Part shown: positions 1 through 4,702 of the stretch, piece after piece
Position numbering within the stretch: the first letter of the stretch is position 1
Layout: each line of letters begins with the position of its first letter
Source of the DNA: Planctomycetota bacterium
Lineage (GTDB): Bacteria > Planctomycetota > MHYJ01 > JACQXL01
NCBI GenBank assembly: GCA_016208805.1
Contig: JACQXL010000246.1
Location: 1 to 7,000, forward strand
Length of the DNA stretch: 7,000 nt
Direction: 5' to 3'
Notes under the pieces: model-generated
What the model was told of the DNA's origin: nothing
Seen by the model: only the letters and a program-made list of their open reading frames with translations
Databases searched by the model: none
Translations under genes and position numbers: made by a program

Positions 1-1
1 A

Positions 2-107
2 GAAGAAATAAGACAGATGAAGATACTAAAACGTCCTGGGCGACATTATCCACGACATCCTAAGAGACGAACCGGATTACCTAAGGGAGGACTATTTGTG
101 GAGGTAA
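2..107 (+). pseudogene. 3' tail of an unrecognised, frameshifted gene
   Basis: The first 107 bases read as the end of a protein if one frame change is allowed. The frame starting at base 2 gives EEIRQMKIL up to about base 28. The frame starting at base 30 then gives NVLGDIIHDILRDEP, followed by DYLREDYLWR and a TAA stop at 105-107. The switch falls on a run of four A (28-31), so one extra A would explain it. The reconstructed 34-residue tail is charged and probably helical. I do not recognise its family. The gene begins outside the window, so a true pseudogene cannot be told from a sequencing error, and the joined reading is itself an inference. Confidence 0.3.
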
Positions 108-163
108 GCTATGCAGAGGCGTCTTAAGTCACTGCCATTAGGCGCAGGCAGGCGCATAAAACG

Positions 164-257
164 GAGATTCTTCACGGAGTTTACCCTGAGCGTAGTAGAT
201 TCTTCGCTTCGCTCAGAATGACAGTAAGCGAAGGGCTTCGCTTCGCTCAGAATGACA
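164..257. repeat. Dispersed repeat remnants in a gene-free stretch
   Basis: The stretch 108-333 holds no supportable gene. Two perfect 22-bp direct copies of a unit starting CTTCGCTTCGCTCAGAATGA lie at 202-223 and 236-257. A partial copy sharing AGATTCTTC lies near 164-172. Read on the minus strand, the unit gives the peptide HSERSEES, a familiar spurious translation of a repeat found scattered in many bacterial genomes. The open frame crossing this region on the minus strand is therefore repeat translation and not a gene. Mobility is not shown; these look like decayed copies. Confidence 0.7.
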
Positions 258-258
258 A

Positions 259-279
259 TAAGGGGATGTTTACCCCTTA
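259..279 (-). terminator. Weak hairpin downstream of hepT
   Basis: TAAGGGG (259-265) pairs perfectly with CCCCTTA (273-279) around a 7-nt loop, about 55 nt past the hepT stop. No T-run follows on the minus strand, so an intrinsic terminator is only a possibility. It may instead stabilise the 3' end of the mRNA or be repeat debris. Confidence 0.25.
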
Positions 280-333
280 AGTATGTGCCATTCGGGACAG
301 TCACCATATTTGCAAGACAATTCAGATAGTTCC

Positions 334-675
334 CTATTGTTCTTTCCGAATAATTCTTTGGATAATCGTTCCGAGCGGCACAATCCTCCTTTTTATAACA
401 CGCCAGAGGATTTTCATATCCACCCCGAAATATTCGTGGACTAATATATCCCGCATTCCCGTAATCTTTTTCCATTCAACCCGTGGGTATTTATTCTTAA
501 GCGAATCGGGGACTTTTTTAACGGCTTCCCCGATAATTTCAATGCTCTTTATCACCGCCAGAGATGTCTTTTCATCTTTCACAAAATCTTTATATGTTAG
601 CCCTTTAGTGAAATCTTTTATGTTGTTTATAGATTTGGAGATGTCTTCTAAATAATCTACGTAATCGCGTTTCAT
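334..675 (-). CDS. hepT: HEPN-domain toxin, HepT family (DUF86)
   Basis: This is a 113-residue, mostly helical protein of the HepT-like HEPN family, small RNases that act as the toxin of HEPN/MNT toxin-antitoxin pairs. The HEPN catalytic motif is intact near the C-terminal third: R75-DILV-H80-E-Y82 fits RX4HXY. In characterised HepT proteins R and H form the RNase site of the dimer, and the tyrosine is AMPylated by the partner MntA, which silences the toxin. Upstream stretches such as SIEIIGEAVKKVP (44-56) and YPRVEWKKITGMRD (63-76) are typical of the family. The start ATG overlaps the mntA stop as ATGA, so the two are translationally coupled. Length is normal. The RNA target cannot be read from sequence. 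Toxin activity is inferred from family and context. Confidence 0.88.
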   Translation of the reverse strand: MKRDYVDYLEDISKSINNIKDFTKGLTYKDFVKDEKTSLAVIKSIEIIGEAVKKVPDSLKNKYPRVEWKKITGMRDILVHEYFGVDMKILWRVIKRRIVPLGTIIQRIIRKEQ

Positions 676-962
676 ATATACATCGCTTCTTCAAGAATAC
701 GGCTTCCGATTCGGGGTTTGAGCGCCTTGTCTGAAACAAGGTCTATTTCAGCGCCTAATAATTCCTTGAGATATTCTTTAAGTTCTATGAATTCAAACAA
801 ATCAATCGCCCCGACTTTTACAAGAATGTCTATGTCACTGCTTGGGGTCGGGGTGTTTTTCAGGTAAGACCCAAAAATCCCCATCTTTTTAACCTTAAAG
901 CGGTCCCGTAAAAACGCCTTATGGTTTTTCAAGATAGTGTTTATTTCTTTAACTGTTTTCAT
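672..962 (-). CDS. mntA: MNT nucleotidyltransferase antitoxin, MntA family
   Basis: This 96-residue minimal nucleotidyltransferase of the DNA polymerase beta superfamily carries the full signature GSX10DXD: G31-S32, ten residues, then D43-I-D45. A third acidic residue, D74, lies in AEIDLV. Such proteins act as antitoxins by transferring AMP from ATP to the tyrosine of their HEPN partner, which is encoded immediately downstream here with a 4-base overlap. All three acidic residues expected to bind metal are present, so the enzyme is probably active. The ATG at 960-962 is favoured because the domain begins directly after it. AAGGAG lies 18 nt upstream, too far for normal use, and falls between a good -35 and -10, so it may not be transcribed. 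An unrelated nucleotidyltransferase role is unlikely given the neighbour. Confidence 0.87.
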   Translation of the reverse strand: MKTVKEINTILKNHKAFLRDRFKVKKMGIFGSYLKNTPTPSSDIDILVKVGAIDLFEFIELKEYLKELLGAEIDLVSDKALKPRIGSRILEEAMYI

Positions 963-973
963 ATAACCATTAA

Positions 974-1002
974 ATAATAACTCCTTGGAGGGTATCTGTC
1001 AA
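974..1002 (-). promoter_or_regulatory. Sigma70-type promoter of mntA-hepT
   Basis: On the minus strand a perfect TTGACA (1002-997) is followed by a 17-bp spacer and TATTAT (979-974, five of six matching consensus). The bases just upstream (about 1003-1018) are AT-rich, like an UP element. The mntA ATG lies only 11 nt after the -10 box, so the predicted transcript has a leader of about 4-6 nt and no ribosome binding site. Confidence 0.65.
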
Positions 1003-1034
1003 TAGAAAATTTTTGTTCTCGTATGGAATTTCAA

Positions 1035-2387
1035 TTATGTCCGAGTCGGCCTGCCAATGACCTTTTCCTTCATCAGGAGACGGGTGGTATTATAGGCCTT
1101 TTTGATTATGGCCGTTGACCGCAGGCGCAGTTCCTGCTCGGTCAGTTTCAACTTAGCCACTCCTTCTTTGATGGCCTGCATCCCGACCGCGACGGCTTCT
1201 TCCGAATAGACCTGCCAGTCTTCCATTGTCGGAATCAGATAGTCATCGCTGATGCCTTTCTTTTCGGCATAGGCGGCCAGTGATTTTGCGGCCGCGATGC
1301 ACATCCCGTCGGTGATGGTGGATGCGCGGACATCCAGCGCGCCGCGGAAGATGGCCGGGAAGCCGAGCGAGTTGTTGACCTGGTTGGGGAAATCGGAACG
1401 ACCGGTAGCCACGATTGCCGCGCCGGCCGCTTTGGCTTCCCAGGGCCAGATTTCCGGCACCGGGTTGGCGCAGACGAATACGATGGGGTCTTTGGCCATC
1501 TGTATTATCCATTTCTTTTTAATCGTATCCTGTCCGGGCTTTGAGAGCGCCAGCAGTACCTCGGCGTCTGTGAGCGCTTCAGCCACATCGCCTTTCAGGT
1601 TCCCGCGGTTGGTGGTCTGGCAGAACTCCCATTTCTCAGGGAATTTATCCTTGAGGTCGGTCCGGTCTTTATGGAGCGTGCCGCGGGTGTCAACCATAAT
1701 AACGTTGCCGGGTGTTACGCCGGCCTTGATGATGATGCGGGCGATGGCGATATTGGCCGCGCCGGCCCCGACCATCGTTATCCGAACATCGGACATTATC
1801 TTGCGCTGGAGTTTCAGGGCGTTAATCAGTCCGGCCAGCGTCACGGCCGCGGTGCCTTGCTGGTCGTCGTGCCAGACCGGGATATTCATCTCCTTGCGGA
1901 GCGTGTCCAGTATCTGGAAACACTTGGGCTGGGCCAGGTCTTCCAGATTTATGCCGCCGAAACTGGGTTCCAGATATTTTACGGTCTTGATGATTTCTAA
2001 CGGGTCTTTAGTATCAAGGCAGATGGGGAATGCGTCAACGCCGCCCAGGTATTTGAATATGAGCGCCTTGCCTTCCATCACCGGCATCGCGGCGGCCGGG
2101 CCGATATCGCCCAGGCCCAGCACGCGCGTGCCGTCCGAGACCACCGCCACCGTGTTCCATTTATTGGTATGTTCAAATACTTTCTCGGGGTTTGCCTGGA
2201 TATCTTTGCAAGGCGCGGCCACGCCGGGGGTGTACCAGATAGCAAAATCGTTATAATCCCTGATACAGCACTTGGGCTGGATTTCTATCTTGCCTTTGTA
2301 GAATGGATGCAGTTTCATCGCATCAGCCGCGGGTTGCTGTGCGTGTTTGAGGAGTTTCTCTATTTCGGTCTTACTCGGCGCTTTCAT
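1035..2387 (-). CDS. Malic enzyme, probably NAD-dependent
   Basis: This 450-residue enzyme is predicted to decarboxylate L-malate oxidatively to pyruvate and CO2, reducing NAD(P), in the cytosol. The N-terminal catalytic domain shows the general-acid tyrosine in YTPG (Y52), VSDGTRVLGLGDIGP (83-97), the catalytic lysine region EGKALIFK (105-112, K107), and metal-ligand acids in NLEDL (E149, D150) and HDDQQGTA (D174, D175). The Rossmann domain has GAGAAN (207-212). D233 after the second strand (MVDTRG) suggests NAD rather than NADP. A terminal ANPVPEIWPWEA and FPNQVNNSLGFPAIFRGALD complete the family pattern. Length matches the short bacterial form without a phosphotransacetylase tail. A GTG seven codons upstream (2406-2408) is rejected: the ATG at 2385-2387 has AAGGA nine nt before it, and the GTG lies inside a repeat. 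It follows tilS on the same strand after a 167-bp spacer with its own promoter candidate. Confidence 0.93.
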   Translation of the reverse strand: MKAPSKTEIEKLLKHAQQPAADAMKLHPFYKGKIEIQPKCCIRDYNDFAIWYTPGVAAPCKDIQANPEKVFEHTNKWNTVAVVSDGTRVLGLGDIGPAAAMPVMEGKALIFKYLGGVDAFPICLDTKDPLEIIKTVKYLEPSFGGINLEDLAQPKCFQILDTLRKEMNIPVWHDDQQGTAAVTLAGLINALKLQRKIMSDVRITMVGAGAANIAIARIIIKAGVTPGNVIMVDTRGTLHKDRTDLKDKFPEKWEFCQTTNRGNLKGDVAEALTDAEVLLALSKPGQDTIKKKWIIQMAKDPIVFVCANPVPEIWPWEAKAAGAAIVATGRSDFPNQVNNSLGFPAIFRGALDVRASTITDGMCIAAAKSLAAYAEKKGISDDYLIPTMEDWQVYSEEAVAVGMQAIKEGVAKLKLTEQELRLRSTAIIKKAYNTTRLLMKEKVIGRPTRT

Positions 2388-2404
2388 ATAATACCATCCT
2401 TCCG

Positions 2405-2481
2405 ACACACCCCTAAATCCCCTCTTGATAGAGGGGACTTAATTAATGGATTCCCCTCTTGAGAGGGGGCAGGGGGTGTGT
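2405..2481. repeat. Nested inverted repeat in the malic enzyme leader
   Basis: Nine-base outer arms, ACACACCCC (2405-2413) and GGGGTGTGT (2473-2481), are perfectly complementary. Inside are two separate hairpins, CCCCTCT-TGAT-AGAGGGG (2419-2436) and CCCCTC-TTGA-GAGGGG (2453-2468), which are variants of one another. The element lies between tilS and the malic enzyme, 18 bp upstream of the latter's chosen start, so it would be transcribed in the leader. It resembles dispersed palindromic elements of many bacterial genomes. It could stop transcription from tilS or fold the leader, but no T-run follows a stem on either strand. Confidence 0.7.
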
Positions 2482-2509
2482 TATCATCGGCTTTAACCGT
2501 AACGAGATT

Positions 2510-2537
2510 ATGTTAGCATATACTTAAACGGGGTCAA
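2510..2537 (-). promoter_or_regulatory. Candidate promoter of the malic enzyme gene
   Basis: On the minus strand TTGACC (2537-2532) and TAACAT (2515-2510) are separated by 16 bp, just past the tilS stop. If it is used, the leader would be about 115 nt and would include the nested hairpins at 2405-2481. The -10 matches only four of six consensus bases, so this is tentative. Confidence 0.35.
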
Positions 2538-2554
2538 TAAGTTTCAGGAATATT

Positions 2555-3187
2555 TCACCTCCGGATGAATCGTAAGCGTCCCGATTCTCGTTTTACTACG
2601 ATATCATCGGGCAGATGCAGTTCTTTTACGGCTTTAGCAGGCGGGCTTTCCATCAGATTTAATATATCCTGATAATGGACGTAACCGAATTGTCTCCCTG
2701 CGTTGAGTTTTTGGATAATTTCGCTTAATAGAGCGACCTGAATAAGAGGATGTTTCGTCAACAATGCGGCGATATTTATGGACAGCGGTATCTTCTTGTC
2801 AAACCGTTTATCTATCTCGGCTGAGAGGTAATCGTCAAACTGCCCGGCGGTTTCGGATAGATTGACCAGATGCTGTTTAATCTGTCGGTTATAGCGGGTC
2901 ATCAGGGGCAAGAGTTCGTGTCGGATACGGTTGCGCATAATCGTTTTATCCAGATTTGTTTTATCAAGCCGGTAACCAACCTTTTCTTGCTTGAGGAAAT
3001 CAACCAGTTCCTGATGCTCCAATCCAATCAGCGGCCGGGTCAGATAAATAGGGGAGTTATGGAATAGTTTCCGGAGTGGCACAATGCCCTTCAGGCCCCG
3101 CAGTCCGGTTCCGCGGATAATCCGGAATAGGACTGTTTCGGCATTATCGTCCAGCGTATGGCTTATAACGCCGTACCACCTCTTCAA
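2555..3187 (-). CDS. tilS: TilS, C-terminal part (out of frame with the N-terminal part)
   Basis: This is the downstream portion of tRNA(Ile)-lysidine synthetase. It begins meaningfully at GVISHTLDDNAETVLFRIIRG, the ATP-pyrophosphatase segment that should follow RYRFFEEV of the N-terminal part. It continues through LTRPLIGLEHQELVDFL and the tRNA-contacting TNLDKTIMRNRIRHELLP, both characteristic of TilS, and ends at the TGA at 2555-2557. The open frame extends upstream to a TTG at 3187, but the first few residues are overlap translation and there is no ribosome binding site, so independent translation is unlikely. Together the two parts span about 326 codons, close to the short TilS of Aquifex type and lacking the extra C-terminal domain of E. 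coli TilS. See the N-terminal entry and the finding on the frame break. Confidence 0.85.
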   Translation of the reverse strand: MKRWYGVISHTLDDNAETVLFRIIRGTGLRGLKGIVPLRKLFHNSPIYLTRPLIGLEHQELVDFLKQEKVGYRLDKTNLDKTIMRNRIRHELLPLMTRYNRQIKQHLVNLSETAGQFDDYLSAEIDKRFDKKIPLSINIAALLTKHPLIQVALLSEIIQKLNAGRQFGYVHYQDILNLMESPPAKAVKELHLPDDIVVKRESGRLRFIRR

Positions 3188-3533
3188 AGAAACGATACCG
3201 TTCCAGCCGGGCGGTTTCTTCCAGCGAGAGTTTGAGCCGTTTGCTTAATGCCGGGATATTACGCTCTTTACGATAAAACGGCATATTCAGTTTGGCGGCC
3301 AGACGGCGCACAAATGCCTCATCCTGTTTGGCCGCCTGACCGCGTATTTTGTGGTTGAGATGGGCGATTACCAATGTCAAGTTTTGCTTGTAATATTGGT
3401 TGATTTTTGATAAGATGACGGCCAGCGAGACCGAATCCGCGCCGCCTGAGACGCCTAAAACGATAGTGTCGCCAACGCTGAATAATCGCTGTTTCCGGAT
3501 GGTTTGCCAGACATCGCTGATGACCTTTTGCAT
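3144..3533 (-). CDS. tilS: TilS, N-terminal part with PP-loop (frame lost before the end)
   Basis: TilS attaches lysine to C34 of the CAU-anticodon tRNA-Ile using ATP, so that the tRNA reads AUA. This part carries the PP-loop SGGADS (29-34), the HLNHKIRG segment (58-65) with the downstream DEAFVRRLA, and EETARLERYRFFEEV (105-119). The family sequence then ends. The last residues, roughly KPYAGR, are out-of-frame translation, because the expected continuation lies one base further on in the overlapping frame. The ATG at 3531-3533 has a good AAGGGAG at 3542-3548, eight nt upstream. TilS is essential in most bacteria, so a broken copy means a sequencing error, a recent mutation, or a second copy elsewhere. 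Confidence 0.87.
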   Translation of the reverse strand: MQKVISDVWQTIRKQRLFSVGDTIVLGVSGGADSVSLAVILSKINQYYKQNLTLVIAHLNHKIRGQAAKQDEAFVRRLAAKLNMPFYRKERNIPALSKRLKLSLEETARLERYRFFEEVVRRYKPYAGR

Positions 3534-3567
3534 TCCAGTAACTCCCTTAAACAGACGATAAAATAGA

Positions 3568-3804
3568 TATATACTGAACTCTTACGAAACGGGAGACAAT
3601 ACCTCCCAAAAGTGTCATTCCTGCGGAAGCAGGAATCCAAACGTCGTTCCTGCGTAGGCAGGAACCCAGGATTCCCTGGTTCCCTGCTTTCGCAGGGATG
3701 CCCTGGATTCCCGCCGGAGTTTACCCCGCTGGATTCCCGCTTTCGCGGGAATGACAAGCGGGGCGGGAATGACAGGGGGGTATTTCGCAAGTGTTCAGTA
3801 TATA
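3568..3804. mobile_element. MITE-like element: 22-bp terminal inverted repeats around a hairpin array
   Basis: The left end (3568-3589) reads TATATACTGAAC-TCTTACGAAA. The reverse complement of the right end (3783-3804) reads TATATACTGAAC-ACTTGCGAAA, matching at 20 of 22 positions. The 237-bp interval has no supportable gene and carries four short hairpins. It fills the spacer between the divergent tilS and export-protein genes, ending 34 bp from one start codon and 28 bp from the other. The architecture is that of a non-autonomous miniature inverted-repeat element, but no clear target-site duplication is seen because the flanks are themselves TA-rich. An alternative is a symmetric regulatory or promoter region serving both genes. 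Confidence 0.55.
3614..3772. repeat. Array of four GTCATTCC-type hairpins plus a half copy
   Basis: Four perfect stems with 4-nt loops occur: ATTCCTGC/GCAGGAAT (3617-3636, loop GGAA), GTTCCTGC/GCAGGAAC (3646-3665, loop GTAG), TCCCTGC/GCAGGGA (3681-3698, loop TTTC) and ATTCCCGC/GCGGGAAT (3733-3752, loop TTTC). A half copy GGCGGGAATGAC lies at 3762-3772. The array begins with GTCATTCC and ends with GGAATGAC, so it is inverted as a whole. Spurious translations (FPRKRESS, FRRND) are typical of the widespread palindromic repeats related in style to Neisseria dRS3. The open frames here on both strands are these translations and not genes. Confidence 0.75.
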
Positions 3805-3832
3805 GCATAATCATCTAACCAGATAAAGTAAA

Positions 3833-4540
3833 ATGAGCCATAGATTACACTGGTTATTATTGGTTTTATTTCCATTGCTATTGTGGGTGGGTTGCAACCA
3901 GCCGGCCACGGTTTATCCGGCCACCATCCGGCCATCCATTGTTGAGGCGCGCGAGGTAAAGCAGTTGGAATATCTCATCAACGTGGACGATGTGATTGAG
4001 GTGAATGTCTGGCAGAATCAGGATGTCTCCCGCGATGCGATTGTCCGTCCGGACGGAATGATTTCGTTCCCATTAATCGGCGAAGTTAAGGCGCATAAAC
4101 GCACGCTCAGACAGATAGACGACGAGATTACCCAGAAGTTGAAAGAATATATTATTTCGCCGGAAGTTACGGTAGCGATTAAGAAGTTCGCCGGCGAGAA
4201 GGTGATTGTCCTGGGCGAGGTCGTCAAGGGCGGCGTTCATAAATTTGTGGGTAATGCCTCGCTGATGGATATCATCGGCGAGGCGGGCGGCCTGACCAGA
4301 GACGCTAAATACGGCAACCTCCTGATTATCCGCGGTGATGTGCTGGACAAACCGGAGGTGGTGATGGTGAATGTCAATGACATCCTCAACGGCGATATGC
4401 GCTCCAACGTGGTGATGTATCCCAACGATATCGTCTATGTCTCATCCAAGCCGATTGCCGATGTGGCCCGTTACCTGCGCGATTATGTGGCGCCGGTCTT
4501 GAGCACAATCGTTAGCGTAGAGTTCCTCAGAACACGATAG
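3833..4540 (+). CDS. Polysaccharide export lipoprotein (Poly_export/SLBB, Wza-like)
   Basis: This 235-residue periplasmic or outer-membrane protein of the Wza family helps pass capsule or exopolysaccharide across the outer membrane. The N-terminus has a short basic start, a leucine-rich hydrophobic core (8-19), and Cys21 in LWVGC, which fits a lipoprotein signal although W at -3 is unusual. The Poly_export domain covers about 47-117 (DDVIEVNVWQNQDVSRDAI, then VRPDGMISFPLIGEV). One SLBB domain covers about 122-170 (VIVLGEVVKGGVHKF, then LMDIIGEAGGLTRDAKYGN), followed by YPNDIVYVSS (196-205). The C-terminal 30 residues could form the membrane-crossing helix, as in Wza. It has one SLBB domain, fewer than E. 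coli Wza, as in many short homologues. No glycosyltransferase or Wzc partner lies within the window. No Shine-Dalgarno sequence precedes the ATG. Its stop codon lies inside the first hairpin of the following spacer. Confidence 0.88.
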   Translation: MSHRLHWLLLVLFPLLLWVGCNQPATVYPATIRPSIVEAREVKQLEYLINVDDVIEVNVWQNQDVSRDAIVRPDGMISFPLIGEVKAHKRTLRQIDDEITQKLKEYIISPEVTVAIKKFAGEKVIVLGEVVKGGVHKFVGNASLMDIIGEAGGLTRDAKYGNLLIIRGDVLDKPEVVMVNVNDILNGDMRSNVVMYPNDIVYVSSKPIADVARYLRDYVAPVLSTIVSVEFLRTR

Positions 4541-4599
4541 TATGGCAGTTTGACCCCGCTCTTTGGGACGCAAAGAGCGGGGGAATTACTGCCAACTAT
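4537..4599. terminator. Two-tier hairpin at the end of the export gene
   Basis: The outer arm ATAGT (4537-4541), which includes the TAG stop, pairs with ACTAT (4595-4599). GGCAGT (4544-4549) pairs with ACTGCC (4588-4593). A 12-bp perfect stem, CCCCGCTCTTTG (4554-4565) with CAAAGAGCGGGG (4571-4582), closes a GGACG loop. It is very stable and could end transcription or protect the mRNA end. There is no T-run after it, so it is not a standard intrinsic terminator. It shares its architecture with the next hairpin. Confidence 0.6.
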
Positions 4600-4658
4600 A
4601 GTCGGCTGTAACTCGTCCCGTACATAAGTTATGTTCGGGACTCTAACAGCCGTACTAT
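4598..4658. repeat. Second two-tier hairpin, same plan as the first
   Basis: ATAGT (4598-4602) pairs with ACTAT (4654-4658), CGGCTGT (4603-4609) with ACAGCCG (4646-4652), GTCCCG (4615-4620) with CGGGAC (4636-4641), and ACATAA (4622-4627) with TTATGT (4629-4634). It shares two bases with the preceding hairpin and has a similar asymmetric internal loop, with 5 nt on one side and 4 on the other. It lies directly upstream of the obgE promoter candidate. Function is unknown: repeat pair, structured RNA and protein-binding site are all possible. Confidence 0.55.
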
Positions 4659-4685
4659 AAATCTTCCCGCATCCCAAATTTTTTC

Positions 4686-4691
4686 TATAAT
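4686..4691 (+). promoter_or_regulatory. -10 box of the obgE promoter
   Basis: A perfect TATAAT lies here, preceded by a T-run (4679-4684). The -35 position, 17 bp upstream, is poor (CTTCCC). The obgE ATG at 4703 is only 11 nt after the box, so the mRNA leader would be about 4-6 nt. No Shine-Dalgarno sequence is visible before the ATG. Confidence 0.45.
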
Positions 4692-4702
4692 AGCATATCA
4701 GT

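Noticed and set aside
92..475. Minus-strand open frame of 127 codons overlapping hepT
   Set aside because: It overlaps the well-supported hepT in another frame, and its second half is translation of the CTTCGCTTCGCTCAGAATGA repeat (HSERSEES).
1297..2256. Plus-strand open frame of 319 codons
   Set aside because: It is antisense to the malic enzyme, which has complete catalytic motifs. The frame is low in recognisable structure and is a by-product of the opposite strand's codon use.
2406..2408. GTG start of the malic enzyme
   Set aside because: It lies within the inverted repeat and has no ribosome binding site, whereas the ATG at 2385-2387 has AAGGA at nine nt.
3144..3187. Programmed +1 frameshift in tilS
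   Set aside because: There is no stop or rare codon in the shift window, no CTT-TGA type site and no upstream Shine-Dalgarno stimulator. The apparent shortage of about 20 nt also argues for a deletion or error.
3614..3772. CRISPR array
   Set aside because: The units are self-palindromic modules with variable loops and irregular spacing; there are no constant repeats separated by unique spacers of equal length.
3455..3818. Open frames on both strands in the tilS/export spacer
   Set aside because: They are translations of the palindromic hairpin array (FPRKRESS, FRRND) and have no independent support.
3836..3851. Start of the export gene as a copy of the AGCCACAGATTACACGG repeat seen at 5677
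   Set aside because: AGCCATAGATTACACTGG matches with one mismatch and one inserted base. By rough estimate, a match of this size between two places in 7 kb could arise by chance, and the segment encodes a normal signal peptide.
4598..4658. Integron attC site
   Set aside because: The hairpin is suggestive, but the core consensus RYYYAAC/GTTRRRY is not present at the feet and no integrase or cassette is seen.
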